Below, one piece after another: positions 51,501 through 61,674 of a DNA stretch of 64,000 bases. Source of the DNA: Cutibacterium porci (GTDB lineage Bacteria > Actinomycetota > Actinomycetes > Propionibacteriales > Propionibacteriaceae); the NCBI RefSeq assembly GCF_009696315.1, contig NZ_VUMG01000001.1, positions 804,800-868,799 of the forward strand, written 5' to 3'. Both the position numbers and the translations under genes were made by a program. Under the pieces are notes generated by a model, which did not search any database, was not told the DNA's origin, and worked only from the letters and a program-made list of their open reading frames with translations. Position 1 is the stretch's first letter. Each line of letters starts with the position of its first letter.

Positions 51501-52160
51501 GATCTGGGTGCTGGTATGGCCATCGCCATGAAGGACCTCGAGATTCGCGGCGCCGGAAACCTGTTGGGCGGCGAGCAGTCCGGTCACATCGCTGACGTCG
51601 GATTCGATCTCTACATCCGTCTGGTGGGTGACGCCGTCGCGGAGTTCCGTGGCGACGCCAGTGCTGCCGACGAACCCGAAATGCGCATCGAACTCCCGGT
51701 TGACGCCAACCTGCCAGTTGAGTATGTCGAGACCGAGAGGCTTCGTCTGGAGATGTACAAGAGGTTGGCTGAGGTGCGCAGCGACGAGGAGGTCGACGCC
51801 ATCGCTGCCGAGCTCGTCGATCGCTACGGTCCGATGCCCGAGCCCGTTCAAGCTCTACTCGGTGTGGCAAGATTCCGCCTGCTGTGTCGTCGGGCAGGTG
51901 TCCATGAGGTGGTTCCGTCCGGCCGCAACATCCGCTTCTCCCCGGTCCATCTGCCGGAGTCGCGCGTGATGCGACTCAAGAGGCTGTACCCGGGGTCAGT
52001 GGTCAAGCAGGCGGCAGGTATCGTTATGGTTCCCAAACCGACTACCGCGCGGATCGGAGGGCAGTCTCTGACGGGTCAGGAACTGCTCGACTGGGCGGGA
52101 GAATTCGTCAGGGGTGTGTTGGGGGTGCAGGAGGCACCAACCCAAAGCGCAAAGAGTTGA
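48573..52160 (+). CDS. mfd: Transcription-repair coupling factor
   Basis: Releases RNA polymerase stalled at DNA damage and recruits UvrA. The 1,195-residue protein has the UvrB-like N-terminal part ([40 protein letters not shown]), a CarD-like RNA polymerase-binding domain ([17 protein letters not shown]), and helicase Walker [21 protein letters not shown] at about 666, DEEQRFG at about 767 and [15 protein letters not shown]. The TRG motif region is [20 protein letters not shown], and a TRCF C-terminal domain follows. It starts at a GTG; length and motifs are normal. Confidence 0.97.
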   Translation: MGCDGLVSLVAREAVVAESVDDALTGRSPILDVRVAAPARPAAVAALAQALAGTGHTPILLVTSTFREAEESVATLESWLGADAVCYYPSWETLPHERLSPRTDTVGRRMEVLRRLCGTEGEMPRVVVAPVRSLLQPQVAGLGRIKPVRLVVGEEHDLSELSTELVNAAYNRVDMVERRGEFAVRGGIVDVFPPVLEHPVRIDFFGDEIEEMTSFAVADQRSTDETHEELICAPCRELILTDEVRSRAKRLLPDHPELADMLERVGDGQAVEGMEALMPALVDDMELLVDVLPERAMVIVSDPEMVRSRAADLVRTSEEFLGAGWAAAAGGGQAPIDLAASGYRSLAHVRSHCLERGMAWWSMSSFALDAPATDALDTDEHFTSAPQTVDPQLVAVDSWHGDIEKAVEDLRARLKDGWTVVLCAEGEGMAKRMTELLNEHHVAARQVVDVDPDVTEPCVQVVRLHQRHGFAANSLKLLVTSTGDLSESQDSMATGERRMPRRRRNQIQPLELKSGDLVVHEQHGVGRYVEMVQRTVGGATREYLVIEYAPSKKGQPGDRLFVPVNSLDQVTRYVGGDAPSLDRMGGGDWRKRKARARKAVREIAAELIKLYAARQATKGHAFGPDTAWQRELEDAFAYVETPDQLTTIADVKHDMEQVVPMDRLVCGDVGYGKTEIAVRAAFKAVQDGKQVAVLVPTTLLVQQHFQTFTERYSGFPVKVAALSRFQTDAEARQTLEGLKRGTVDVVVGTHRLLAKEVEFKDLGLVIVDEEQRFGVEHKEALKQMRVNVDVLAMSATPIPRTLEMAITGIREMSTIATPPEERHPVLTFAGPYDEGQVVAAIRRELAREGQVFYIHNRVQSIEKTAAKLRELVPEARIVTAHGQMNEKQLEQIMVDFWERRADVLVCTTIVESGIDISTANTLLIDRADLMGLSQLHQLRGRVGRSRERGYAYFLYPADKPLSQTAHDRLATMAAHTDLGAGMAIAMKDLEIRGAGNLLGGEQSGHIADVGFDLYIRLVGDAVAEFRGDASAADEPEMRIELPVDANLPVEYVETERLRLEMYKRLAEVRSDEEVDAIAAELVDRYGPMPEPVQALLGVARFRLLCRRAGVHEVVPSGRNIRFSPVHLPESRVMRLKRLYPGSVVKQAAGIVMVPKPTTARIGGQSLTGQELLDWAGEFVRGVLGVQEAPTQSAKS

Positions 52161-52536
52161 CAAGACGCCAAAGCATTCGTTACCCTGCGCGGGACGATGA
52201 TTGGGTGTGATTGTCAACTCAAGTACCCCTTGATCGAGGGGGATTTCGGTGAACAACCTAGTGCACGCCGGACGGGTGATGCCTGCGGTTGTTTGGCACA
52301 ATGGTAAGTGTTCCGCGAAATCCATCACTTGAGGCTTGTACAAGGAGATCTCGGTTCTTCCAGATATTTCAAGGGGAGCAAGGCGTTATTGTGCAAGTAT
52401 TCAGCTACTCATACGGTTTGGGGGGTACAGCCTGCTGGTAAACATCATTTGACGGTGAAGGGGATTGATGGCAGCTCGGTGGTGTCGCTGCCTTCGATGA
52501 CGATCAGCTATTGATGTTTCATCATGGGCGAATGTC
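52161..52536 (+). other. Intergenic region with short open frames
   Basis: The space after mfd contains an imperfect CCCCTTGATCGAGGGGG hairpin (52227-52243), which may be the mfd terminator, then promoter DNA of the ABC set. Several very short frames are open here; one is listed separately. No RNA family is recognised. Confidence 0.4.
52301..52441 (+). CDS. Possible small peptide ahead of ABC transporter
   Basis: An open frame of 46 codons from ATG 52301, or of 16 codons from GTG 52391, which has AAGGGGAG at 52371-52378. It ends VFSYSYGLGGTACW, rich in Gly, Ser and Tyr with a single near-terminal Cys and a final Trp. Its position before an ABC export operon is typical for a peptide or bacteriocin precursor, but no modification enzymes are near. 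The call is weak. Confidence 0.2.
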   Translation: MVSVPRNPSLEACTRRSRFFQIFQGEQGVIVQVFSYSYGLGGTACW

Positions 52537-52563
52537 ATGAAACGTGGACTATTGGAATCTGAA

Positions 52564-53286
52564 ATGAAGATCGAAGGAGTTTATTTTTCCTATGGTCGAC
52601 ACGGTGAGATTTTCCATGGTCTCGACTGCGAGTTTCATGGTGGGAAAACCGTCCTTCTGGGCCCCAATGGGGCTGGGAAGTCGACGCTGTTTCGAATCAT
52701 GGCAGGAATACTTAAACCATCTACTAGACTGGTAGTCCTGCCTGATTCCCCGGGACTGGTGTCGCCCTCGTGGTCGCGGGTCGCACTCATGCCCCAGGAT
52801 GTACCACCGATACCCGGACTCCGTGTCGATGAACAGGTGGCCTATTCCGGCTGGCTAGCGGGCCTGTCGCGTCGGGATGCGCAGAGTCGAGCTGTGGAGG
52901 TGCTGGCGGCGGTCAACCTCTCCGACAAGGCGTCCTCGCGGGTGTCGCGCTTGTCAGGAGGGCAGTTGCGCCGTGTCGGTCTTGCCCAAGCCTTGGTGGC
53001 GAACCCGCAGGTTCTCCTGCTGGACGAGCCAACCGCAGGTCTCGACCCAGCCCAACGCCATTCCTTCCGAGAGGTCCTCAAGTCGGTGCCATCTGAAGAC
53101 CAGGTCGTCGTCGTGTCAACACATCTGGTCGACGACATCGAGGACCTCTACGACCATGTGGTCGTCATGAATGAGGGCTGCGTCATCTTCACAGGAACGC
53201 CCGATGAGTTCATCAATCTTTCGGAACCGGGTCCCAACCGTGCCGAACGTTCCTACCTTGGCCTCGTCGAATCGGTGCGGGCATGA
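52564..53286 (+). CDS. ABC transporter ATP-binding protein
   Basis: A 240-residue ATPase subunit: MKIEGVYFSYGRHGEIFHGL, Walker A LLGPNGAGKSTLFRIMAG, Q-loop ALMPQDVPPIPGL, signature SRLSGGQLRRVGLAQAL, Walker B VLLLDEPTAGLDP and switch VVVSTHLVDDIEDLYD. This is the exporter (ABC-2-like) type. ATG 52564 gives the usual start; ATG 52537 would add nine residues. It overlaps the following membrane protein gene (GTGCGGGCATGA), with which it should form the transporter. Confidence 0.93.
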   Translation: MKIEGVYFSYGRHGEIFHGLDCEFHGGKTVLLGPNGAGKSTLFRIMAGILKPSTRLVVLPDSPGLVSPSWSRVALMPQDVPPIPGLRVDEQVAYSGWLAGLSRRDAQSRAVEVLAAVNLSDKASSRVSRLSGGQLRRVGLAQALVANPQVLLLDEPTAGLDPAQRHSFREVLKSVPSEDQVVVVSTHLVDDIEDLYDHVVVMNEGCVIFTGTPDEFINLSEPGPNRAERSYLGLVESVRA

Positions 53287-54551
53287 CCTGGTTGACGCGC
53301 ATCCGGGTCTCACCAGGCATCTGGCTGGCGCCGGTCATGGCTCTCATCTCCATGACACACTTCGACGTCCCGGCCACCAGGGGATACGCCCTCGCATCGG
53401 CCACCCGCGACGCCTACAGTCTGCTGCTCGTTGCTGCACTCTCTTGTGCTGCCGGTGCCTGGGAAGGTCATCGGCTCCAAACCGGTGGGGTGCTTTCCGG
53501 AGTAGCGCGTCGGTCTCGGTTCGCCATCATGGCAGCACCATGGGCCTCTGCGGTGGTCGTTCCCACCGCCTTGGACATAGTGATCTTCATCCGTGATGGG
53601 GCGTTTACCAGCATTGACGCCGTGCCCGTCATCGTGACGACCATTGCTACTGCGTGGGTGTGGGCCTTGGCCGGAATGGCAGTCGGAGTCGCTGTGCGTC
53701 CCGCGCTGTCGGTGCCACTGAGTCTCATAGTTCCGGTCTTGTGGCTCATCATGCTTCCAGCCAGCCAGACCTTGTGGCTGCGACATTTGACCGGAGGCTG
53801 GCCCTCGTGTTGCAGCGTCAACAGTACGCTGTCGTGGCGTGCCATTTTGGCGACGTGGACGGTGCTCGCCAGTATGCTGGCGGCAAGTCTCCTCGTGTTG
53901 TGGACACGTGGTCGTGCCATGGGTCCCCGTCCTCGTATAGTCGCCGGACTAGTGGCCGTTCTGGTCGCGGGTGGCCTGGTGGGTGGTGCCAGCATGGTTC
54001 GGGGGATGGGCCCCGATCCCATCGCGCCGCGAACCCATGGTTTGCGTTGTGACATGGTGGCCAAGGCAAAGGTCTGTGTGTGGCCCGAGCACGAGGCTGC
54101 CGCCGCCAGGTTCAAGCCCGTTGTGGCCACGGTGTTTCCGGTCTGGCGGCAGGCAGGCGTTACACTGCCCGAGGTCATCACCGAGGCGAGCCTCCCGGAT
54201 TCCGCATCATCGGGTTCGCGCGATGACCGGATCGAGTACATCTATCTTGGGCGATCATCCCCAGCTCCGGACGACTTGCTGGGGTCCTTGACGAGTGATC
54301 TTGCCACGGCACCATGTCTGGAACGTGAGAACGTCGAGACCCCGGCGTGGGCCACGGTCGCCCAAGGGCGTTACCGAGCGTGGCTGCAGTTGTCGGGTGC
54401 ACGGGCCTTGGGGCTATCGGAGAAAGACGTGAGGGATGGGAGTATTCCCACGGACCAGTGGCATTGGGCGCAGGAAGTCTTCGCACAGCCTGCTGCCCAG
54501 CAGACGAAGGCGGTGAACGTTGTTGCCACTAGGCTGTCCTCGTGCCGGTGA
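53283..54551 (+). CDS. Membrane partner of the ABC transporter, unknown permease type
   Basis: A 422-residue protein with about six or seven membrane helices in the first 250 residues (YSLLLVAALSCAAGAWEGHR, VIVTTIATAWVWALAGMAVG, LSLIVPVLWLIMLPAS, ILATWTVLASMLAASLLVLW, IVAGLVAVLVAGGLVGG). An extracytoplasmic domain with paired cysteines follows (LRCDMVAKAKVCVWPEHEAA). It overlaps the ATPase gene by four bases, so it is taken as the permease. The family is not one I recognise. The external C-terminal half could bind a substrate or partner. Confidence 0.7.
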   Translation: MTWLTRIRVSPGIWLAPVMALISMTHFDVPATRGYALASATRDAYSLLLVAALSCAAGAWEGHRLQTGGVLSGVARRSRFAIMAAPWASAVVVPTALDIVIFIRDGAFTSIDAVPVIVTTIATAWVWALAGMAVGVAVRPALSVPLSLIVPVLWLIMLPASQTLWLRHLTGGWPSCCSVNSTLSWRAILATWTVLASMLAASLLVLWTRGRAMGPRPRIVAGLVAVLVAGGLVGGASMVRGMGPDPIAPRTHGLRCDMVAKAKVCVWPEHEAAAARFKPVVATVFPVWRQAGVTLPEVITEASLPDSASSGSRDDRIEYIYLGRSSPAPDDLLGSLTSDLATAPCLERENVETPAWATVAQGRYRAWLQLSGARALGLSEKDVRDGSIPTDQWHWAQEVFAQPAAQQTKAVNVVATRLSSCR

Positions 54552-54579
54552 AGGAAGGTGGTCTGGGCGGTGAGGTGCG

Positions 54580-55167
54580 ATGATTTGGTGGTGTAAAAAC
54601 CGCGGCGTCGCAATTGTATTGGCGTGCTCGGTCGGTATGGCGGTCCTGGTGGTCCTCACCGGAAGGTCAATTCGCGATATTCCGGTCATCTTCGGAGGGG
54701 TCGCACTGCGGGCACCGCTGGTGTTCTTCGGTTCACTTGTCGTCATTGTGGCTCACGGCTGGTCGGTGGCCAGGAATCCGGTTGAGTTGGAGTTGAGATC
54801 TCGGCGTCCGGTGCGTTGGGCCGATGTTGGGCTTATGGTTGCCGCAGCCCTGCCGCTGCTGGCCACCATCGTGTGTCCCGGCCTCACCGAGGTGGGTTTG
54901 GTGACCTCGCGCAATGTCGTGATCGGTATGGGACTAACCCTACTGTGTGCGCGTTTCATGTCGCGGGGGCTTGCCTCGATGCCTGCTGTGAGCATGTTCT
55001 TGGTTGGAGTGCTAACGGGACGCGGATACGGCCACGAGGCGTGGTGGAACTGGGTTGTCAGCTCCGGCGCGAGTCCGGTGGGAGCGGCGTGGTTCCTCGG
55101 GTCCGTCATCGCCGGGTCGGCTGCCACACTCACGGGTCGGGCGCGGAAGCCGAGAGTCTCGTCGTAG
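54580..55167 (+). CDS. Small membrane protein of the ABC set
   Basis: A 195-residue protein with about five helices (GVAIVLACSVGMAVLVVLTG, APLVFFGSLVVIVAHGW, VGLMVAAALPLLATIVCPGL, NVVIGMGLTLLCARFMSRGL, GAAWFLGSVIAGSAATLTG) and no soluble domain. It lies 28 bases after the previous gene and is probably a second membrane subunit. No motif gives its role. Confidence 0.65.
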   Translation: MIWWCKNRGVAIVLACSVGMAVLVVLTGRSIRDIPVIFGGVALRAPLVFFGSLVVIVAHGWSVARNPVELELRSRRPVRWADVGLMVAAALPLLATIVCPGLTEVGLVTSRNVVIGMGLTLLCARFMSRGLASMPAVSMFLVGVLTGRGYGHEAWWNWVVSSGASPVGAAWFLGSVIAGSAATLTGRARKPRVSS

Positions 55168-55231
55168 GATGCTGCTGACAGGCTTCTTCGCCGTGCCGGA
55201 GGCGCGGCACCGAATTCAGGAGGGTTGCCCC

Positions 55232-55756
55232 ATGGCGTTGTCGCGTCCCATACCGATCCGCATGGTCGCTGTCGCAGTGACCGGATTCCTCGGTATAGCA
55301 GGGTTGTCCGGGTGCGCGAGCTCCCCCAACACTGCGGCCACGGTGGGAAACACGACAGTGACGATGGATTCCGTGGATGATGCTGTGGAGCATTGCTCGA
55401 AGTTCATCAATCCTTCCTCCGAGATCACGCCGCGCCAGGTCATCGCTTCGACGGTGATCCGCGGAGCGGTGGCGCAAGAAGTCCTGAATAAGCGTGGAGT
55501 GAAGCTTTCCAACGCTGAACGCGATCAGATCATCACGAAGAACGGCATGGCGGCTCTGACATCCGACCAGGTATGCCACACGATGGCCCGTGACTTCGCG
55601 GGTTTGGTCTATCTTGTCAATCTCGAGGGTGCGAAGCAGGCGAGCGCTGACCTGGTTGCCGTAGACGTGAAGACCAACCCGCGCTTGGGCTCCTGGGATA
55701 CGACAAATATGGTCGTTCAGGGCAGCTCGTCGCTGTCGCAACCGTTCACGTCCTGA
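55232..55756 (+). CDS. Lipoprotein with SurA_N-like domain
   Basis: ATG 55232 follows AGGAGGG. The signal peptide ends with lipobox LSGCAS (GFLGIAGLSGCAS). The body has ATVGNTTVTMDSVDDAVEHC, VIASTVIRGAVAQEVLNKRG and LSNAERDQIITKNG, the start of the SurA/PrsA-type chaperone domain found in actinobacterial lipoproteins of the LpqU region. No peptidyl-prolyl isomerase domain follows. The gene leads into mazG with five bases between, an arrangement known from mycobacteria, where a lipoprotein lies next to mazG and eno. Confidence 0.75.
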   Translation: MALSRPIPIRMVAVAVTGFLGIAGLSGCASSPNTAATVGNTTVTMDSVDDAVEHCSKFINPSSEITPRQVIASTVIRGAVAQEVLNKRGVKLSNAERDQIITKNGMAALTSDQVCHTMARDFAGLVYLVNLEGAKQASADLVAVDVKTNPRLGSWDTTNMVVQGSSSLSQPFTS

Positions 55757-55761
55757 TTCCG

Positions 55762-56403
55762 TTGATAGCGGTTGAGGGCGATCGGCCTAGGGCCAATTTC
55801 AGCGAGCTCGTCACGGTGATGGCGAGACTGCGTGACGAGTGTCCGTGGGATCGCAGCCAGACACACCGATCTCTGGTGACCTATCTGGTCGAGGAGACTG
55901 GTGAGGTCATTGACGCTATCGAGGCGGGTACCGATCGTGATCTTGTCGAGGAACTGGGGGATCTACTCCTTCAAGTCGTTTTCCACTCTCGGATCGGTGA
56001 GGAGGAAGGGCGCTTCGACATCGACGAGGTTGTCGGTGGGATCGTCGCCAAGTTGGTGGCTCGTCACCCCTATGTGTTTTCTGATGAGGAGGTTCCCGAC
56101 GACCTCGATGCCGCATGGGAAGCACGTAAGGCTGCGGCTAAAGGGCGCACCTCCAGTCTTGACGGTATTGCTCGCTCGCTTTCTAGCGTGGTCCGCGCCA
56201 CCAAAGTCATCTCACGGGCTCGCAGCCGTGGCGTGGACGTCGCGCTGCCTGACGAGGCGATGACGGCCGAGGGCGTCGGTGAACACATGTTGGCCCTCAT
56301 TGCCCGGGCTCAGGCCAGCGGTGTTGACCCAGACCAGGCGCTGCGCGACCGGTTGCGCAGGCTTGAAGACGAGATCAGGGACGCTGAGCGTCGGCGGTCC
56401 TGA
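55762..56403 (+). CDS. mazG: Nucleoside triphosphate pyrophosphohydrolase
   Basis: Removes pyrophosphate from NTPs and damaged nucleotides. The MazG domain has MARLRDECPWDRSQTHRSLV, YLVEETGEVIDAIEAGTDRD and LVEELGDLLLQVVFHSRIGE with the four-Glu/Asp metal site (EETGE, EELGD). It then continues IVAKLVARHPYVFSDEEVPD. The start is a TTG near the upstream stop. The 213 residues correspond to one MazG domain plus a charged C-terminal tail, as in mycobacteria. Confidence 0.93.
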   Translation: MIAVEGDRPRANFSELVTVMARLRDECPWDRSQTHRSLVTYLVEETGEVIDAIEAGTDRDLVEELGDLLLQVVFHSRIGEEEGRFDIDEVVGGIVAKLVARHPYVFSDEEVPDDLDAAWEARKAAAKGRTSSLDGIARSLSSVVRATKVISRARSRGVDVALPDEAMTAEGVGEHMLALIARAQASGVDPDQALRDRLRRLEDEIRDAERRRS

Positions 56404-56506
56404 CTGATAGGTGTATCGTCGCGACGTATTTTGTCGCTGGGGGCCGTTTAGTGTGGTCGGGTGGCCAGGACCAGTACGGTAGTCGGAGTCGTAAGGGAGG
56501 TATGCG

Positions 56507-57037
56507 ATGCGGCGAACTCTGGCAGCGGTATGTGTCGCCGTCATCACTGCAGGGGCGTTGTCAGGTTGCAAGGGCAGCGCTAACGATCCGGCTGGTCTTA
56601 CCGAGGTATCGGATGCTCCCGGACGTTCAGCTCCAGTAGCGAGCGACTATTCCGGTCCCAAGCCGACTCCACAGGATGTGAATCCGAAGGCTATGTCGGC
56701 ACAGACCCCGCGGCGAGGTGGGGTCGAGGATTTCTTGCCTGGCCTTACCGGGATTGTCAGTGATCGTGTCGTCACCGGCTCTACGTCCCAGACAGTCGCC
56801 ATTCAGGCTCATACCGTCACCGACTATTACTTTGTGTGTGATACCGATGACACGCTCATCAGTGTCACCGAAGACGACGGGCCGACGACATCGGCGCCAT
56901 GCCATCAGAGGTTCGCCCATGTGAGCATCGGTGAACGGGCGCAGAGCGGACAGATCGAGGTGCAGATCGAGGTGCCTGACGACGTCAGCTACGAATTCGT
57001 TATTACTGAGAATCCTGTCGAGGACCAGCGGCAATAA
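56507..57037 (+). CDS. Putative lipoprotein, unknown function
   Basis: A 176-residue exported protein with signal LAAVCVAVITAGALSGCKGS, in which LSGC is the lipobox. A proline/serine-rich spacer (APVASDYSGPKPTPQD) precedes a small beta domain with two cysteines (YYFVCDTDDTL, SAPCHQRF). It starts after AAGGGAGG. The gene lies between mazG and eno. No family is recognised. Confidence 0.7.
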   Translation: MRRTLAAVCVAVITAGALSGCKGSANDPAGLTEVSDAPGRSAPVASDYSGPKPTPQDVNPKAMSAQTPRRGGVEDFLPGLTGIVSDRVVTGSTSQTVAIQAHTVTDYYFVCDTDDTLISVTEDDGPTTSAPCHQRFAHVSIGERAQSGQIEVQIEVPDDVSYEFVITENPVEDQRQ

Positions 57038-58405
<1,368 letters not shown>

Positions 58406-58413
58406 TTGACCCG

Positions 58414-58478
58414 ACAGGTGCACAGCACCTGACACATGGCAACGACCGTCTCGGCATCGCCGGGGCGGTCGTGCCATG
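58414..58478 (+). terminator. Double hairpin after eno
   Basis: CAGGTGCACAGCACCTG (58414-58430) can fold, and CATGGCAACGACCG (58435-58448) pairs with CGGTCGTGCCATG (58466-58478) with one bulged A. They sit just after the eno stop and end five bases before the ftsB start, so they should reduce read-through. Confidence 0.6.
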
Positions 58479-58482
58479 ATGG

Positions 58483-59133
58483 ATGACGATGGCCACGACA
58501 CCAAGCAGCCGACACCCTATGTCCGGAAGGTCCCCACGACCGGCCGGTGGACGGGCACGCTCGTCTACGCCGAACCGATCAGGTCCACGCAACCGCGGAA
58601 ATTATGAGCGCGCTACCCGCACAGAGCCTCCGGCTAGTCGAGCTAGGCAGGAGGAGAGGGAGCAACCTCGCCGTCTGGGCCTTACCCTTAGGGCAGTCGT
58701 CATGGGCGCGGCGGTTCTGTTAGTACTTGTCATGATTACGCCGAGCTTAGGTATCTATTTTTCTCAGCGGTCGCAGCTTTCCCAGATTCGAGACGACGAG
58801 GCTCGCACACGTGCTTCTATTGCGAGTCTTCAAGATGAGGTCAAGCGGTGGCAGGATCCCGACTACGTTCGTGCTCAGGCGCGTTCCCAGCTCGGTTGGG
58901 TGATGCCGGGCGAAATCGGATACCAGGTCATCGGAGAAGACGGTAAGGTCATCGGATCGACGAGTTCGCTGGACGGGGAGCCCACGATGACAGCCAGCGC
59001 GGACGCCCATTGGTGGCGACACGTTGCACAATCAATCCAGGACGCCGACCATCCGGCTCCCCCCAGTGCTGCTGCGAGGACGACGCCGACTCCTTCGGCT
59101 ACGCCGTCTCCTGCTAGCCCTTCTCCTCGATGA
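58483..59133 (+). CDS. ftsB: FtsB/DivIC-type septum formation initiator
   Basis: A bitopic division protein. A 65-residue basic disordered cytoplasmic part is followed by one membrane helix (AVVMGAAVLLVLVMITPSLG), then the coiled coil FSQRSQLSQIRDDEARTRAS with IASLQDEVKRWQDPDYV, and ARSQLGWVMPGEIGYQVI, the DivIC motif. A Pro/Thr/Ser tail ends the protein. Its place between eno and a DUF501 gene is the actinobacterial standard (Rv1024 in mycobacteria). ATG 58489 is an alternative start. Confidence 0.88.
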   Translation: MTMATTPSSRHPMSGRSPRPAGGRARSSTPNRSGPRNRGNYERATRTEPPASRARQEEREQPRRLGLTLRAVVMGAAVLLVLVMITPSLGIYFSQRSQLSQIRDDEARTRASIASLQDEVKRWQDPDYVRAQARSQLGWVMPGEIGYQVIGEDGKVIGSTSSLDGEPTMTASADAHWWRHVAQSIQDADHPAPPSAAARTTPTPSATPSPASPSPR

Positions 59134-59140
59134 GGTGACC

Positions 59141-59683
59141 ATGTTCGAAGAATTCACCGAGAGCGACCGCCAGGACGTTCGGGACCAGCTTGGTCGCGAA
59201 CCACGAGGCGTCGCTGCGGTAGGTTGGCGCTGCGGTTGCGGCAAGCCGGGCGTCATCGTGACGGAACCTCGGTTGCCTAACGGAACCCCTTTTCCAACGA
59301 CCTATTACCTCACGTGCCCGCGCGCGGCGTCCCTCATCGGCACTCTGGAATCTTCGGGGTTGATGGCTCGAATGACGGAGCGTCTGCGTGACGATGAGGA
59401 ACTCGCTGATCAGTACCGGCGAGCGCATGAGTCGTATGTTGCTGATCGAGCGCAGATTGGTGACAAGGCCGGTCTCGATCCGGTCCCTGAAATCAGCGGG
59501 GTTTCCGCTGGTGGTATGCCGACACGCGTCAAATGTTTGCACGCTTTGGCAGGCCACGCCTTAGCTGTCGGACCGGGGGTCAACCCTTTTGGCGACGAAG
59601 TTGTCGAGCAGCTGGGCGAGTTTTGGCGCAATCCATGTGCTCCGGAGCATTGCGAGCCTGAGACCGAGGGGAGGACGGCGTGA
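59141..59683 (+). CDS. DUF501 family protein
   Basis: A 180-residue conserved actinobacterial protein: LGREPRGVAAVGWRCGCGKP, VIVTEPRLPNGTPFPTTYYL, TCPRAASLIGTLESSGLM, then GGMPTRVKCLHALAGHALAV with GPGVNPFGDEVVEQLGEFW. The conserved His and Cys pattern (CGC, TCPR, KCLHAL.GH) suggests metal binding. It starts seven bases after ftsB and overlaps the ppx GTG. The function is unknown, although the gene is always near ftsB and ppx. Confidence 0.9.
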   Translation: MFEEFTESDRQDVRDQLGREPRGVAAVGWRCGCGKPGVIVTEPRLPNGTPFPTTYYLTCPRAASLIGTLESSGLMARMTERLRDDEELADQYRRAHESYVADRAQIGDKAGLDPVPEISGVSAGGMPTRVKCLHALAGHALAVGPGVNPFGDEVVEQLGEFWRNPCAPEHCEPETEGRTA

Positions 59684-60603
59684 GTAGCACCCGCACCGTC
59701 GCAGCTATTGACTGTGGGACGAATTCCATTCGCATCCTTGTGGCATCGGCTGGCCCCGATGGTCGGCTGGTTGAACATGCGCGTGACTTGGAACTTGTGA
59801 GACTCGGTCAGGGGGTCGACGCCACCGGCTCATTCCATCCCGATGCTCTTAAACGCACGTTTGCAGCGTGCCGCACCTTCGCTCAAATTATCGCGGACTA
59901 CCACTGTGACCGCGTGAGATTCGTCGCGACGTCGGCCGCTCGTGACGTCTCTAACCGCGATGCCTTTTTTATGGGGATACGAGAAGCGTTGGGGGTAGAG
60001 GCTGAGGTCATTGATGGTGAGGAGGAGGCGAGTCTGTCGTTTGCCGGCGCAATATCTGGGGTCCAGGTCACCGATGAGCCGGTTCTTGTCATGGATTGTG
60101 GCGGCGGATCGACGGAGCTGGTGCTGGGCTACGGAACCACGATCGACTCCCAGGCCAGCCTCAATATCGGTTCAGTGCGGTTGCGTGAACGTTTTCTCCA
60201 CGACGATCCTCCCACCGCTGACCAGATCGACGCCGCTCGACGGTATGTCCGCGGCGTTGTGGAATCTTGTCCAGTTGACGTTGCATCAGCACGCACGGTC
60301 ATCGGTGTCGCAGGCACGGTCACGAGTCTGTCGGCGATGTACCAGGGGCTCGTGGAGTATGATCGCACCAAGGTGCATCGTTCTGTACTGCCTGCTAGCC
60401 AGATTTCTGACTTGGCAGACAAACTACTCTCGTCGACTGTCGACGACGTTGAGCGTATGGGGCCGCTGAAGCGACGCCGTGCAGAGGTTTTGTGCGGAGG
60501 TGCCCTTATCATTGATGAAGTCTGCCGCCGTACGACGGTAGGTGAACTCGTCGTCTCGGAAACCGATATCCTTGACGGCATGGCGCTAGCGATGCTGGCG
60601 TAG
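59680..60603 (+). CDS. ppx: Exopolyphosphatase/guanosine pentaphosphatase family
   Basis: A 307-residue Ppx/GppA phosphatase of the actin-like ATPase fold: VAAIDCGTNSIRILVA (phosphate 1), FVATSAARDVSNRDAF, VIDGEEEASLSFAGAISGV, VMDCGGGSTELVLGYG (phosphate 2), GSVRLRERFLHDDPPTADQI and GVAGTVTSLSAMYQGLVEYD. It lacks the extra C-terminal domains of long Ppx, as in Rv1026. It hydrolyses polyphosphate or pppGpp. Confidence 0.93.
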   Translation: MSSTRTVAAIDCGTNSIRILVASAGPDGRLVEHARDLELVRLGQGVDATGSFHPDALKRTFAACRTFAQIIADYHCDRVRFVATSAARDVSNRDAFFMGIREALGVEAEVIDGEEEASLSFAGAISGVQVTDEPVLVMDCGGGSTELVLGYGTTIDSQASLNIGSVRLRERFLHDDPPTADQIDAARRYVRGVVESCPVDVASARTVIGVAGTVTSLSAMYQGLVEYDRTKVHRSVLPASQISDLADKLLSSTVDDVERMGPLKRRRAEVLCGGALIIDEVCRRTTVGELVVSETDILDGMALAMLA

Positions 60604-60622
60604 GGGAGCTGAATTGCTCCTG

Positions 60623-60696
60623 GCCCCCGTAGCCCAACCGGCAGAGGCAGACGGCTTAAACCCGTCCCAGTGCGGGTTCGAATCCCGTCGGGGGTA
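60623..60696 (+). tRNA. tRNA-Leu (anticodon TAA) with short variable region
   Basis: Acceptor GCCCCCG pairs with CGGGGGT. The anticodon stem GACGG/CCGTC carries loop CTTAAAC (anticodon TAA, reading TTA) and the T arm is GCGGG-TTCGAAT-CCCGT. The variable region is only about five bases (CCAGT), whereas leucine tRNAs normally have a long arm. It follows ppx as a leucine tRNA does in mycobacteria. Confidence 0.8.
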
Positions 60697-60827
60697 CTTG
60701 GTATCGGATCATCTACGACTCCAGTCATCAACGTTGCGGCACGCTCGTTCTGCGGTACGGGGAAGGTTTCAAATCTTTGCGGCGTTGTTTAAAGTAGACA
60801 GCACCACAGTCTTCACAGGAGGATCAC

Positions 60828-61664
60828 ATGGCCAACCCGGTCTTTAGCCGAGCCGAGGCCTTCCAGCCGCACGGCAACCCTTACGGGCAACCGGCCTACG
60901 CAGGTCAGGGGTATTCATCGCAATACGGCATGTCAGGGCGGCCTGGCGACAAGTGGGACTCGCTGTCACACGAGCGCGGCGCGCAGCAGCATGCCGAGCG
61001 GGCGATGACATTTGATGACGTCCTCGGCCGAACTGGTCTCGTACTGCTCATTATCGCGGCTATCGGCGCTGCAAGCTTCACGTTGATCGGACCGAATGTA
61101 GTGGCGAGCGGCCCCGCTCTCATCATCGGGTCGATCGCGGCATTCATCACAGCGATGGTGGTCAGCACCCGCCGTACGGTGCCAGTCGGTGGCGTCATCT
61201 TCTACTGCATTTGCGAAGGGCTTGTCCTAGGTTCGCTGTCGGCCATCTTTGAGGCTGCTTATCCCGGCATTGTGGCGCAGGCCGTCTTGGGCACGTTCGC
61301 CGCCGCCGGTGTGACCTTGGCCGCGTACAAGTTCTTTAACATTCGGGTGACGCCGCGATTCCGTCAGGTTGTCATCATCTCAACCTTCGGTTTTGCCGCC
61401 GCGATGCTCATCAACCTCGTGTTGGCGCTGTTCGGGATCAACATAGGCGTTACTAGTCTCGGACCAATCGGTATCTTGTGCTCAGCGCTCGGTGTGGTTC
61501 TAGCGGCCATGAACCTTGTGGTGGATTTTGACTGCGCTGAGCAGGGAGTTCGCAACCAGGCCCCAGCTTCTGAGTCCTGGCGAGCCGCCTTCGGTATTGC
61601 TGTGACGATGGTGTGGCTCTACACGGAGATCCTGCGAATACTTAGCTACTTCCGCGCTGATTGA
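60828..61664 (+). CDS. BAX inhibitor-1/YccA-like membrane protein
   Basis: A 278-residue protein with a Gly/Tyr/Gln-rich soluble start (NPYGQPAYAGQGYSSQYG) and seven membrane helices. MTFDDVLGRTGLVLLIIAAI, FYCICEGLVLGSLSAIFEA, AAYKFFNIRVTPRFRQVVI and a final AAFGIAVTMVWLYTEILRIL with FRAD are those of the Bax1-I family. The acidic pair in the last helices is thought to gate calcium leak in relatives. It has a good GGAGGA site and a terminator at 61675. Confidence 0.93.
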   Translation: MANPVFSRAEAFQPHGNPYGQPAYAGQGYSSQYGMSGRPGDKWDSLSHERGAQQHAERAMTFDDVLGRTGLVLLIIAAIGAASFTLIGPNVVASGPALIIGSIAAFITAMVVSTRRTVPVGGVIFYCICEGLVLGSLSAIFEAAYPGIVAQAVLGTFAAAGVTLAAYKFFNIRVTPRFRQVVIISTFGFAAAMLINLVLALFGINIGVTSLGPIGILCSALGVVLAAMNLVVDFDCAEQGVRNQAPASESWRAAFGIAVTMVWLYTEILRILSYFRAD

Positions 61665-61674
61665 CGTTGACGTC

